In this document: positions 42,520 to 52,310 of the stretch, piece by piece
Layout of the letters: each line of letters begins with the position of its first letter
Numbering within the stretch: position 1 is the first letter of the stretch
Source of the DNA: Aradus depressus
Taxonomy: Eukaryota; Arthropoda; Insecta; Hemiptera; Aradidae
Direction: 5' to 3'
Assembly (NCBI GenBank): GCA_963662175.1
Contig: OY759219.1
Location: forward strand, 25,834,908-25,898,907
Length of the DNA: 64,000 nucleotides
Translations under genes and position numbers: made by a program
Notes under the pieces: generated by a model
The model's database searches: none
What the model saw: only the letters and a program-made list of their open reading frames with translations
Told to the model about the DNA's origin: nothing

Positions 42520-43145
42520 GAAATATTATCAATGGAAATTTATTCTCTTCCCTTTGGAGCGCCTATAACTTTAGTTCAATTGGTCTTATCTCAAATCAAG
42601 AACTAGCTCCTAAGACATCTCTACCATGAGTTGCTGCAGTATGAAGTTAACTCTATTGATTGAACTTTACACTAAGTAACGCTGGAGAAATAATACATTC
42701 CAATCTGTATTTTAGTTAGGGATTACTACTTATAGTAAACTAGCTCCTATGTATTCTTTACCATGAGAAGTTCCATGGAAAAGTCCCCATGTGACTCTCA
42801 GATTTAGTTCTATACATGGGGGATATATAGAGACAAAATTGGAAGTCAGTCCGGTTTGTGGGTAATGGTCCAAGTTTGAAGAGATTGAGTGACTTAGAGG
42901 CAAAGTTGGGACTTCAAAACCATCCCAAATCGTCCTCGGTATTCAGGCCACTCCTAATGCACCCTAAATCCCGTATTTAGGTTGCTTAGCTGCACACTCA
43001 AAGTGGTCATGCGACTCATCTCTTAAAAGTTCTCCATTCCCCAGATCTCTGTTGTTTAAGGGAAGGTTTTAGAAGTCACAGAGCAAAAAATATATGTGAT
43101 GTGGACCATAATAGAAAATTTTTATACTGAACACTTTTTTACAGA
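42520..43145. other. Stretch without a recognised feature
   Basis: ACTAGCTCCTA and TTACCATGAG phrases occur twice (about 42600 and 42745). No gene recognised. Confidence 0.35.
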
Positions 43146-43151
43146 TTACAC

Positions 43152-44105
43152 AGTATCGATACTTTTACTCACAAGTAGTATCTAATAAAACTTTTGATAC
43201 TACCCGAATATCGAATAAAAAACATCGATAGCTACTCGTATCGATTGAATCGAGTAATTCGTTATTAATTTTAAAAAATGTATAAATCTATATAGATAAT
43301 AATAAAAATCGTACCGATTGAATCGAATACTTCGTTATAATTAATTTTAAACCATGTTTAATATGTATAACTAAATAATAATAATAAAAAACACAATAAA
43401 ATTTGAAAGGTATAAATGAGATATTGTAGTGGACATAAGAAACAAATAAATCAAATCGAATAAGATAAAATTATATCATTAAAAACATACCGAAAATAAT
43501 AAAAAGCCTTATAAAATAAACATACAATTTATTTTTACTAAGGATATAAAACTACTGTAGACTATTCGTATTCCCACAATATTTCACTTTTCGCAAGTCG
43601 CTGAGATCGAATCGTTCTTAGTGTAATAATTCCACAAGTTCGCCATAGGACGAGGTATTATAACTTGTATTACATAAAATGCTGAAATCGTAAATCACGT
43701 TGACGGTTCTGTTCAAAATCAAACAAACGTATACCTTCATAAACGATAAACCATTTAATGTAAAAAAGGTAAGAAATAAGGACGCATCACGCAGACTGAT
43801 CACAGCCCACATGAGGTTATCACCATATATATAATATATTGAATATATTGATATATATTATATATCATTTGTCCATGGACCGTAATTTAAGTTCAGTAAT
43901 TTATTGCAACAACAAATAAAAGAAAATTATAAGAAATTAAAAAGTGAACGATTTTGTTGTGATATTTGTAACGAGTACTTTGAATCGATACAAGTAAGTA
44001 ATATATATTCGATACCTACTTGGTATCGAAAGAAAAGTATCGGTACCAAAATACTTGTATCTGCCAAAAGTATCGATACTTCACCCGTTTTTACTTGTAT
44101 CGATA
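43152..44105. mobile_element. TIR element with repeated TATCGATA motif (ends approximate)
   Basis: Both ends carry AGTATCGATACTTTT followed by a similar CAAGTA block in inverted orientation. At least eleven TATCGATA-like words occur, clustered in the outer 250 bp at each side. The middle has overlapping short frames without a known domain. No clear target duplication was found. Confidence 0.6.
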
Positions 44106-44396
44106 GATCCCAATGTACGATTACATAACTTCCACTATCGTCGTATAGCTGAGGAAGTAAAACGTAATTCCATAATTGGTTTAGCAGCTTTAAAATTTTG
44201 CCAAGCAATTTTAAATGAAATCATACTTTTCAATCAACTTTGAGAGATTTATTCAGAACGAGCTTTTTAATCTCTCTTCAATCCAGAAAAAGTTGATAGG
44301 AGCATAATTTTTCTCAATTCCATGACTCTCTGCTCGATTGATCTGTCATTAGTATGCACAAAATTCTCACGAAATCTAATTTTTCTTTCGTTTTCT

Positions 44397-44507
44397 CGCC
44401 CGGGCTTTAAATACAAGGTCATATCGCCTACTACCAGAGCGCTTTTTTGTTACTCTGGTGGACATGACCTCTACTATGGGAGTCCTAAATTTTTATTCAC
44501 CTAGGGC
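44397..44507 (-). mobile_element. SINE 3'-part fragment
   Basis: Minus: CCCGGGCTTTAAATACAAGG, ACTACCAGAGCGC, GGGAGTCCTAAATTTTTATT, CACCTAGG. It is cut at a CAGTGG end. Confidence 0.8.
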
Positions 44508-44600
44508 AGTGGTCGGCAAACCGCGGCTCGCCACCACATGCGGCTCTTTGGTCTCTTGACTGTGGCTCTTCCACAAAATATCACGTATGGGCGCGCTCGT
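44508..44600 (+). mobile_element. Possible hAT element end (CAGTGGTCGGCAAAC)
   Basis: CAGTGGTCGGCAAACCGCGG and ATGCGGCTCTTTGG resemble ends of hAT elements seen in many animals, and it begins exactly where the SINE breaks. I could not find the opposite end. Confidence 0.4.
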
Positions 44601-44939
44601 ACAGTGTTTGTGTCATTGCCATGATTTAATTTTATGGATACCTTACAATTTAATTTTATCAATAAATAATATCCGTTATGAAGTATGATATCATGTTTTA
44701 TTCAACGCACCGTTTAAATAAGACTTAAAACTTTAAGTAAAGTAGTCCTAAAACTAGAGCCCCAGAGTTCAGCTCTATACGTTCATATTGGCTTCAGTAA
44801 TTGGTTGTAAATGAGTCTTTTATTACTTAATGTAAGTTTCTATCTGTTGTCTAAAAGTCGTAATAAGAGTTTGTATCGTCGATTAAGTTCTTGTCTTTTA
44901 AGTTTAGTATGAGGATTCCATGTCAGGCGTCTGTAAATA
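44601..44939. other. Stretch without a recognised feature
   Basis: May be the interior of the hAT-like element at 44508; no coding frame recognised. Confidence 0.3.
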
Positions 44940-45335
44940 AATAACCGAAGTTAGTGGACCCGATTCGCAACGGGAAGTGTTATAAAGAGTGACAGGAGGA
45001 CATGTTGCACGACGATGTGTGTACATTTCTTATAGTTGACGTTGATCCTCCACCTGCGGAACCATGTCTCAAGGGATGAAAGATGTTCCTGAAGAGAATT
45101 GGAAGCTTTTTGTGGATCACTGTCTGAGGAAAGGATGACGGTGTCATCCACAAAACTGCATAGCAAGGTATTAAGGATGGGAAGGAATATTGGGAGTGTA
45201 TACTCTATAGAGGATGGGTCCTAGGATAACCTCTTGAGGAACACCAGCTAGCTGAGGAGCTACTACTGTTCGCTACGATCTGTAAGGTAGGACTTTAAAA
45301 TAAGGTAGTAGGCTTGAGGAAGAATATACAATAGA
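44940..45335 (-). pseudogene. Jockey-like LINE reverse transcriptase core fragment
   Basis: Minus order: LPQAYYLILKSYLTDRSE, AGVPQEVILGPILYRVYTP (the GVPQGSVLGP box, G changed to E), a frameshift, then LLCSFVDDTVILSS with the catalytic FVDD, and LETWFRRWRINVNYKKCTHI. All fit a Jockey-type reverse transcriptase palm. Ends and other domains are missing. The frame after the catalytic box is open to 44951. Confidence 0.88.
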
Positions 45336-46007
45336 ACCTCTATAAGTCGAACATCAAGGGAGACGCCAAAAAATTCGAGTTTTAGAATGTTCGACTTATG
45401 GAGGATTTCGACTTAGGCGGATTTTGATTCGAGTTGTAGAGGTTAAGATCCATTCTAACTAATTTTGAGTTAGAGAGGTGAAATAAATAGAAATTCAAGT
45501 TACAGAGGTAACAAGCATATTTATATTTATTATAAATCAACATTATTTCAAAACATCCTTAAAATAAAAAATACGTAGTATATATAGGTATTAAAAAAAG
45601 TCAGTAATTTTTTTTTCCTTTAGATCATTGGTAATCCTATTTATTGTATACTCCTAAATTGTTTTCTAAGAAACAATGGTGTACATTGTCGGCAAATTCT
45701 TAAAGTCGGTAACTTATTTTTCTTCGAGCTATAGGGGTAATAAGTTTCAAATAATCGAGTTGTAAAGGTTGTAAAATAAAACATTGCTATGTTCGAGATA
45801 CAGAGGTCCAATTTATTTTTTAGAGTTATAGATGGAAAATATGTACCAAAATGGCTTGTAGTGACTCACTGATTATTTCGACTAATAGAGGGTTGAGATT
45901 TTGAGTAATGGAGGTTTTGGGGCTTGAAGGGAAAGGGACAAAAATGGTTTTAGAGTTTTGGAGGTTTTCGACTCATCGAGGTTCGACTTAAAGAGGTTCT
46001 ACTTTAG
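45329..46007. mobile_element. pogo/Tigger-like TIR element with repeated inner motif
   Basis: The left end is TA then CAATAGAACCTCTATAAGTC. The right end is GACTTAAAGAGGTTCTAC with TA a few bases beyond. Such ends are typical of pogo/Tigger-type elements, which target TA. The word GAGTTATAGAGGT, degenerate, recurs about a dozen times through the whole length. No transposase. Confidence 0.75.
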
Positions 46008-46089
46008 TAACAAACTATGCGTATTCTTGAACTGACCTCTTTGACCGTTTATAAGAATATCTCTTCTGAACCCTTCCTTCTAGTAGTAT

Positions 46090-46400
46090 TTTTCTTGTTT
46101 CTGAGAAAAAACATTGTTTTTGCTTCCCCAAAAATACGAAGTATAAGGGAAGTTATTGTTTCCTAGGGGTTGTCGACCAAATATAAGAATACAATGAAGA
46201 TATATTGGTATTTTCTCTAGATATTTCAGAACAAGTGTGGGGTTGGGGTGTCATTTAAGTGTATCAAGATAAGAAAACTTTCTCCATTCCTGAGCCTTAT
46301 CTTAAAACAAAAAGTCGCCTAGAAATGGCAATGTATTTCCCCAGCGCAAATTAATCAACAAAGTTTTCGCTCTCTCTCTGAAACTCAGGGACTATTCTGT
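46090..46400. repeat. Family C repeat pieces
   Basis: Head CCCCAAAAATACGAAGTATA on plus at 46121, then at 46310-46400 the inverted 3' region (TTTCCCCAGCGCAAATTAAT). Confidence 0.55.
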
Positions 46401-46624
46401 GTTGGATACTTATATAAAATGTTTATATTTTGCTTTCATTTTTCATTTATATTCTCTTTGCAGAGGTCCTCCATTTATATTCGATAATCGTAATTAATTG
46501 TATTTAATATTTTTAATATTATCTGTTGAAGTGGCCCATGATCACCCCGAAATACCGTAAAAGAAAATTGATCTATAAAAATATTATAATAAAATATTTA
46601 AAATTAAAATAGTTAGTTATTATA

Positions 46625-46850
46625 TCTCACGTCCGGGCTTTAACTACGAGGTCATATCGCTAACTACCGAGCGTTCTTTCGTCACTCGGGTGGACATGAG
46701 CCCAACTCAATTACGGGCATCCTAAATTTTACCTACCCTAAATTTTTATTTACCTAGAAGGGTCTTTAAAGAGTACCTGACATCGTACTGGCTCGGGACC
46801 ATTGCTTAACTTCCCATCCGAAGGAGAGCGTGATTAAGTTTATTTTAATA
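46625..46850 (-). mobile_element. SINE, tRNA head missing
   Basis: Minus: GTCCGGGCTTTAACTACGAG to GATTAAGTTTATTTTA. It ends where the tRNA-like part should begin. Confidence 0.85.
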
Positions 46851-47100
46851 CATTTATGCATTACAGGACTTTCTTATACCAACCAAGCTTACAGATCACT
46901 CTCTCTCCCCGCCTCCCTTCCCAAAATTAATTCAAATTCTCATTATTGCCATATTTGGATATAAGAATGTCCATTCTCAGGACAACGCTGCACAAAGAGA
47001 CAAAATTTAATGATTTTGAGAAGGGGAGGGAGAGAGAGAGAGTGATTTTGAATTGAACCCCCCCTTCCGCTTAGAGGATATTGCTGAAATTTAGGAGGTT
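46851..47100 (-). repeat. Segment shared in inverse with 61690-61925
   Basis: Shares CCAACCAAGCTTACAGATCA, TCACTCTCTCTCC, GTCCATTCTCAGGACAACGC and CCGCTTAGAGGATATTGCTG with the plus strand near 61.7-61.9 kb. It includes a short (GA)n run at 47028-47041. Confidence 0.8.
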
Positions 47101-47366
47101 ATGTCATGCCCCGGCTTTAACAACGAGGTCAGACTGGTGGACATGAGCCCGATTCTATTATGGGAGTCCTAAATTTTGCCTACCCTAACTTTTTATTCAC
47201 CTAGGGTAGAGGTCTTTAACGAGTACCTGGCATCGTACAGGCTCAGGACCATTGCTTAACTTCCCATCCGAAGGACGGCGTGTTTAAGTTTATTTTACCT
47301 CCCAGATAAAATAAACTAAGGGTTCTCGGCCGGGTTTTGTATACCACTCAACTACCGGCGCTCTCT
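47101..47366 (-). mobile_element. tRNA-derived SINE with two internal deletions
   Basis: Minus: CCCCGGCTTTAACAACGAGG, body, GGGTTCTCGGCCGGGTTTTG, ACTACCGGCGCTCTC. The 3' part lacks about 40 bp and the region between B box and A box is deleted. Confidence 0.85.
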
Positions 47367-47639
47367 ATAGTGTAAATATGGTTACATTGTCAGTTATTAG
47401 GATTTCTGAGTTGGTTTCCGGATACAAATATATAAATCTTCGACGATGTATTCTTTCTTTGGGATGCTGATTGTTCACAAACAAACAGGAAATTTTACTT
47501 ATTAAGTAATCATCATCAATAATAAGAATATACACAACCATAAAACCATAAAAATTGTCGATATATCCTATATACCTACACAAAATGTATTGTGCTGATT
47601 TAGACGTTCGTAAGTAATGGCACCATTTGATTCGCAACC

Positions 47640-47820
47640 GAAATGATAAATTTTTTTAGCGAGAATTTAGTTCATTAATCCAAGCTACAGATGTACATTA
47701 AGAGTGATTCACCGACAATTTTTTTTTTTTTTCAAATTGGAAATCGGAAAAAATCAAATTAACATCGAATTTTTGACAGATTACATAACTTTCTTTACCT
47801 ATACTTCGTTTGAAATATTA
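47640..47820 (-). repeat. Family C repeat fragment
   Basis: The 3'-end hairpin GTGATTCACCGACAATTTTT is on plus at 47704, followed by an inverted head (TTACATAACTTTCTTTACC, TATACTTCG). Confidence 0.55.
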
Positions 47821-47934
47821 AACAAAAAATGGAATTTCATCAAAATAGGATCGTCTGATTAATGGATTAGCAATGATCAAACAGAATTTAATCAAGAAAT
47901 GTATGGAGTATTTCAATTTATCCCTTTCCTGGAA

Positions 47935-48090
47935 GCTCTACTGTGTGGCACCTAAATATTGCGTATCCAGGTTTAATCAGGGTAGGAGTCTTTGACTAGT
48001 ACAGGACGACATGCTCAATGTTTAGTTAACTACCAAATAGAACAAACATTTCCTAAGGGCCTCAGGCAAGTTTGAACCCGTGATCGAACC
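47935..48090 (-). mobile_element. Decayed SINE
   Basis: Minus: TACTGTGTGGCACCTAAATA, AGGGTAGGAGTCTTTGACTA, CCTAAGGGCCTCAGGCAAG, TTTGAACCCGTGATC. Strongly diverged. Confidence 0.5.
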
Positions 48091-48262
48091 TACAATTTGA
48101 CTCGTGTTAAAAAATTATAATAGAACCAATATTAGGCCAAAGATGATGAAATGAAACAACAATTTTTATTCTGGGACATACGTCCCCTAAGACAACATAA
48201 GAAATAAACTAAAGTATACAAGTATCAACCAAGTTAGAATAAAAGATAAAAATAAGGGCCTA

Positions 48263-49728
48263 TCATATATATCAGTGGCCGTTTGCCAAAAACAAATATG
48301 TCCACTTTTTGCTATTTTCACTTTTTAGACTTAAGTTTTAGATATAGCTGGTTTCTACCGTCTGCCAAAAGCTGATAAGTCAATTTTAAGGGGAAATATT
48401 TTTTTTTAACGCTTTAAAAAACCTGATATGTCCACCGAGACGTATTTTGTGCTACCAAAAGCAGATATGTACAAATAATAATAAATTGAACTAGATAAGT
48501 CCTTTTATGATTAAATATCTCGCATGCCAAAAACAGATATATCCACAGGGTTGGACTTATTCTTTTTTTGATGGAAAAGCCACGTTTGCCATAAGGAGAT
48601 AAGTACACAAAAAGTGAATATATTCGGTTTTGGCAGGAGTACTGTGTATGCCAAAAGCAGATAATTACAAAAAATGTGGATTTATTTGGTTTTGGCAAAC
48701 GGGTAGTTACTAGTTTTAGTCAAAATTTGGACTTATAATGTTTCACAAAGAGGATCAAGACAATTCATTTTTATCATTTTTCTTGCGTTTTGTTTTTGTT
48801 ATTAATTAATAATAATGTTTTTGAACTCCTAAATACATGGGCTTACAACCTATACTATTTGCTCGGTTGTTCTGCTGGTAACATTGATCATTATCGGTTT
48901 GCAAGAACTGGCAAGAACATGCTACTGATAAGACGTGATAAGTGATTATTTTTTGTTGTTTATACTTGGAGAGACTGTGTGTTAGTGCTATTTTTTATTT
49001 TACTATTTAAATTATTATTAATAAAAACTTTTATTATTAAAAAAACCCTTATTTTAATACTGTTGGGTACCATAAAAGAATCTCACGCAGTTATGCCAAA
49101 ACCAGATACGTCCACCAAATTCTGGATTTACTTTTGAATTTTGCAAAATTACAAATTATCCTGTTTGGTGAAGGAAATTATATTATATAAATGCGAGAGT
49201 TAAGAGTATTAACTGTTCTATTTTCAAAAATAAATGTCGTAATATTTAAACAGTGATGAACCGAAAAACGTCAAATTTTGTTTTTGCGCTCCTGAAAATT
49301 TGAAAAAATGGATATATTCGTTTTTGGCAAATGGCCACTGATATAAAGCTGAAAATGTCTGTGCGTTGTACCACTATAACTCAGGAACGGCTTGATGGAT
49401 TTGATTAATTTTTTTTTAATTTGTTCGTCATCGTCTGTGGAAGGTTATAGGCGTATTAGTACCTCAATATCTGGTCCATCCCAGCATCCACCCACGCAAT
49501 CTTTGTAACTCGAAAACCATTGCAACGATTAATGAGAAATCTTTTTGAATAAATTAGTTTTAGCTCCAAAGCTAGCGTTACTACAGTTGAAGGACTATAA
49601 GCCTTATTCCGTATGAATAATTGAAAATTATAACATCATGAATGTACTGTCGAGGAACTGAATAGCCTTATAGGAGATATTGGGAAAAAAGTCAAAGTTC
49701 CCCGGGTAACGCCGGGTATTACTGCTAG
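48263..49728 (+). mobile_element. Helitron-like element carrying a TIR element
   Basis: Starts TCATATATAT and, after the insertion, continues ATATAAAGCTGAAAATGTCT then ACTATAACTCAGGAACGGC. It ends CCCCGGGTAACGCCGGGTAT then TACTGCTAG followed by T. A TC start, a hairpin (CCCGG...CCGGG) shortly before a CTAG end, and A and T flanks are Helitron hallmarks. No Rep/helicase frame, so non-autonomous. Confidence 0.6.
48273..49340. mobile_element. TIR element with about 12 copies of a 22-bp motif (1068 bp)
   Basis: Ends read CAGTGGCC(G/A)TTTGCCAAAAAC and its inverse, about 35 bp of TIR. The motif CCAAAAGCAGATATGTCC, with variants, occurs at about 48284, 48363, 48413, 48450, 48525, 48587, 48649 and 49093 on plus and 48614, 48676, 49121 and 49307 on minus. 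The 94-codon minus frame here (48414-48698) is a by-product of the motif. The target site is AT-rich, so 8-bp (hAT) and TA duplications cannot be told apart. Confidence 0.8.
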
Positions 49729-49740
49729 TAGCAACTAAAG

Positions 49741-50050
49741 AAACAAAAACAGTTAGAAATAAGGATGAACAAATCTTTAAAAATAAAATAAATAATGTGT
49801 GCAACACACCCTCATACATATACTTATTTACAGTTATATATCCAAAATAACACACAGCTACAGTATTCGGCATGGAACTGAAAGAAATAAATAAAAAGAA
49901 AAAGAAAGGAATGAATACTTATAAAATAAAAATATATGTATAGTGACTAAAAGAGAACATGTGATCCAACTGGGATGATGAAACTGTAGAGTAACATCAG
50001 TCCAGCTGTAGACTGAGAAACTCATGGGAAGAGGAGAACTATCCCATAGG
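49741..50050. other. Stretch without a recognised feature
   Basis: A-rich; nothing recognised. Confidence 0.4.
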
Positions 50051-50186
50051 ATGCTAGCCTTGGGAGTCAGACGTTTGATGAGTTAGGAGGTACTGGAAGA
50101 GCAGGGATTTAAAATAAATAAGACTAGGAGCATGGCGAATCTGGTGAGGGAGAGAGTTCCAGAGGGAGGTAGCCTGGACAAGGAAG

Positions 50187-51146
50187 CTACCTTTAACGCT
50201 CTGAGCTACCTAGCCCGAGCGACGTGGGGTCTCGGCTACTCCGCGTGTAAAACTATTTACACCGGGGTTTTCGGGGCAGTAGCAAGGTACGCCGCTGCCG
50301 GATGGTGGGTTCACCCCACCAAGCGACGGCGTACGTTGCTACTTCAAGCTCAAAGAGCAGCCCTCCTCAGGATTACCAAAGCCTACCGTACAGTCTCCAC
50401 GGCTGCGCTGCAGGTGCTGGCGGGGGCCCCACCCATAGACCTTGTCTTGGATGGGGCCGTCGCCTCGTACTTCTGTAGACGCGGCTTACCAATAGAGGCA
50501 GACACGGACATGGCCTTGCGTCAAGCCCTGGAAAGGGAGATGCAAGGACGGGCGAGACCAGATCGCCTGAGGGGCATTGTCCAGGAATGGATCGTAGAAA
50601 GATGGCAACAGCGTTGGGCGCAATCGACAGATGGCCGTACAACCTTCACCTATTTCCCAGACGTCCAGACGCGCCTTGACTCTCCATGGGTACAACCAGA
50701 CCATTGGACGTCACAGATGCTATCAGGTCACGGCGACTTCAGCGCCAAGCTCTTCTTCTTTAAGAAGAAGAACAGCCCAGCCTGCTCGTGTGGCGGCGTC
50801 GAGACTGCGGAACACGTAGTTCTCGAATGCCCGCTATACGACGTGCCCAGGGCGGCGCTGATTCGCCAGACAGGATCGTACCTGGGACTGGACCTGCCGG
50901 GACTGATGACAGAGGCTGGCTACCTGGCTTTTGGTCGGTTCGTCTCCTCCTGGCGGAGAATCAAGAAAGCCTACTAACCCGGTGCCGGGGGCCCCACCGA
51001 CCACCGACAGGCGTGCGGCGGCTGCCCCCGGCTCCGGGACACAGGCAGAACAGAACCCCCGATAAGATCCCGAGATCACTCGGCGTAAGAAGCCGGGAGA
51101 ACATAGGGTGATGTGACCGACCCCCCTAAGGGGTCAGGAGCACCCG

Positions 51147-51178
<32 letters not shown>
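50187..51178 (+). mobile_element. R1-like LINE, 5'-truncated, with poly(A) and exact target duplication
   Basis: The insertion runs from CTACCTTTAACGCTC to an A-run of 32 (51147-51178). It is flanked by identical GGACAAGGAAG at 50176-50186 and 51179-51189. It is 992 bp, 5'-truncated and much more GC-rich than its surroundings. The 3' untranslated part (50978-51146) is GC-rich. The exact duplication and intact poly(A) point to a recent insertion. Confidence 0.93.
50189..50977 (+). CDS. R1-like LINE reverse transcriptase C-terminal part (fragment)
   Basis: About 262 codons, open to TAA at 50977. The frame also runs upstream into flanking DNA to an ATG at 50132, but those first 18 codons belong to the host site. 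Near the start TIYTGVFGAVARYAAAGW, then LLLQAQRAALLRITKAYRT and ALQVLAGAPPIDL, are the usual post-catalytic segment of R1-clade proteins. The C-terminal knuckle is CSCGGVETAEHVVLEC (Cx1Cx7-8Hx4C), then FGRFVSSWRRIKKAY. Endonuclease and catalytic core are missing, so it cannot move by itself. No stop or frameshift inside. Confidence 0.85.
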   Translation, partial: TFNALSYLARATWGLGYSACKTIYTGVFGAVARYAAAGWWVHPTKRRRTLLLQAQRAALLRITKAYRTVSTAALQVLAGAPPIDLVLDGAVASYFCRRGLPIEADTDMALRQALEREMQGRARPDRLRGIVQEWIVERWQQRWAQSTDGRTTFTYFPDVQTRLDSPWVQPDHWTSQMLSGHGDFSAKLFFFKKKNSPACSCGGVETAEHVVLECPLYDVPRAALIRQTGSYLGLDLPGLMTEAGYLAFGRFVSSWRRIKKAY

Positions 51179-51180
<2 letters not shown>

Positions 51181-51328
51181 ACAAGGAAGGAGTTGTGATA
51201 GGTTGTAGTCCTGTGGGCAGGGAGGTAAAGATCGGAGGTGGCTTTTTGATGGATGTGGGATTTAAATTGGAGCGTTTGGAAGTTGTAGGAGGACTTTTGG
51301 GAAGATAAGGTTTGATAAAGAAAGGAGT

Positions 51329-51865
51329 TTGGTAAAGATGATCACCGATGAACTACAATCGTCCGCCAACTCTTTGACACTAAGTCAAATTGTAGATTCC
51401 AAAATTATCCAGGAATGCCTTCAAGTACTGGAGTTGCGGGCGGACCAAAAGAGAGTAGAGTTGAGATGGCTGGCCAAGGACCTGAACCCTTCTGCGCGAT
51501 CTCTGAAAAAAACACTGTTCTAGAGAAGAACAGTTTGCCCCTAAGCAATGACATTCAAAACTCTTTGTTGCGGAACCCTTAGAGAAAAGGAGCCGAGAGG
51601 TTCTGAACAGGAGCAAAATGAACCTATGAACAGGGCTTATCACAGGACACTGTCATATGAACAAACACCTGCACAATAGAGCATCGCAAGAAGCCCTCTG
51701 TAGAAGCCAGTGTAAAACTCTAGAAAGTAAGATGTTTTGCTGCTTTGGGGCTGACGTAACGGAACCGAGGTAGCCAATTAGGGGAACCTGCAGCAGAATT
51801 CTGGACTTCATTAAAAATACAGGGTTGTGCTAGAGGTCAACACACACAATAGGCCTACACTGACC
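51329..51865 (+). pseudogene. LINE RNase H and C-terminal fragment (I/LOA-like)
   Basis: Plus frame: VDSKIIQECLQVLE and RADQKRVELRWLAKD, matching the last RNase H strands (SKxVxECxxxLxxL...NxVxLxWVxGH), then a decayed stretch, TGLITGHCHMNKHLHNRA and LCRSQC, the conserved TGHC...KHLH...CRxC region, and ILDFIKNTGL. Stops and frameshifts are present. Confidence 0.8.
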
Positions 51866-52049
51866 CAAAAAAAGTCGAATTACAACGTCTTATATGCCCC
51901 CAGTCCTACCAATCAGTGTCGCAATATTGGTTACTAACGTTGATCCCAGTTTCGGTAACGAAAGTTGACCCATAATATGTCGAACATATGCCGGACATAT
52001 TATGTCGAAATTTAACAATGTTAACAAGTCCCTGAATAAAAGAAGATAA

Positions 52050-52310
52050 AAATTTTAAAATTAACTTACCCCACCCACACAGCACAGCGGTTAGAAGACA
52101 ATTGGCATATCTCTAAGGGGTGGGGATAGCTACGTTTTTTAACTTCTTACTCAGTACTCTGATGCTTTAAGAGTTATTTATACTTTTTATTATTTGTTAT
52201 TCTATGATAGATGAACCACTGATGATGACGCTGTTGCGTCGAAAACCGGTTCTGGTCTAAAATAAAACAGTGGGAAGACAACATCTTTTATTTCTATGAG
52301 AAATATATAT
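52050..52310 (+). mobile_element. PLE family B tail (copy B10)
   Basis: TACCCCACCCACACAGCAC, AGGGGTGGGGATAGC, ACTCTGATGCTTTAAGAG, hammerhead, TAAAACAGTGGGAAGAC. Same order as the minus-strand copies at 13.8-14.4 kb. Confidence 0.8.
52215..52256 (+). ncRNA. Hammerhead ribozyme, PLE family B, best copy (B10)
   Basis: Stem I ACCA (52215-52218), CTGATGA (52219-52225), extra T, stem II GACGC-TGTT-GCGTC with five perfect pairs, GAAA (52241-52244), stem III AACC/GGTT palindrome, cleavage after C (52252), stem I TGGT (52253-52256). Every core base and pair is present. Confidence 0.85.

Larger units (their letters stand above)
50054..51312 (-). pseudogene. CR1-like LINE C-terminal fragment, split by an R1-like LINE
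   Basis: Minus frame, in two parts. From about 51312 to 51179: SHIHQKATSDLYLPAHRTTT then YHNSFL. From 50186 to 50054: ATSLWNSLPHQIRHAPSL, IYFKSLLFQYLL, QTSDSQG, stop. RTxxYxNSF...LWNSLP...FKxxLxxYL is the C-terminal signature of CR1/L2-type LINEs. The frame is continuous once the insert and one 11-bp duplication are removed. Confidence 0.8.

Noticed and set aside
48414..48698. 94-codon minus-strand open frame
   Set aside because: It lies in the motif-filled TIR element; its residues are translations of the repeated 22-bp motif.
50132..50188. ATG and first 18 codons of the long frame near 50.1 kb
   Set aside because: They lie left of the target duplication, in the host CR1-like LINE read backwards; the R1-like sequence starts at 50187.
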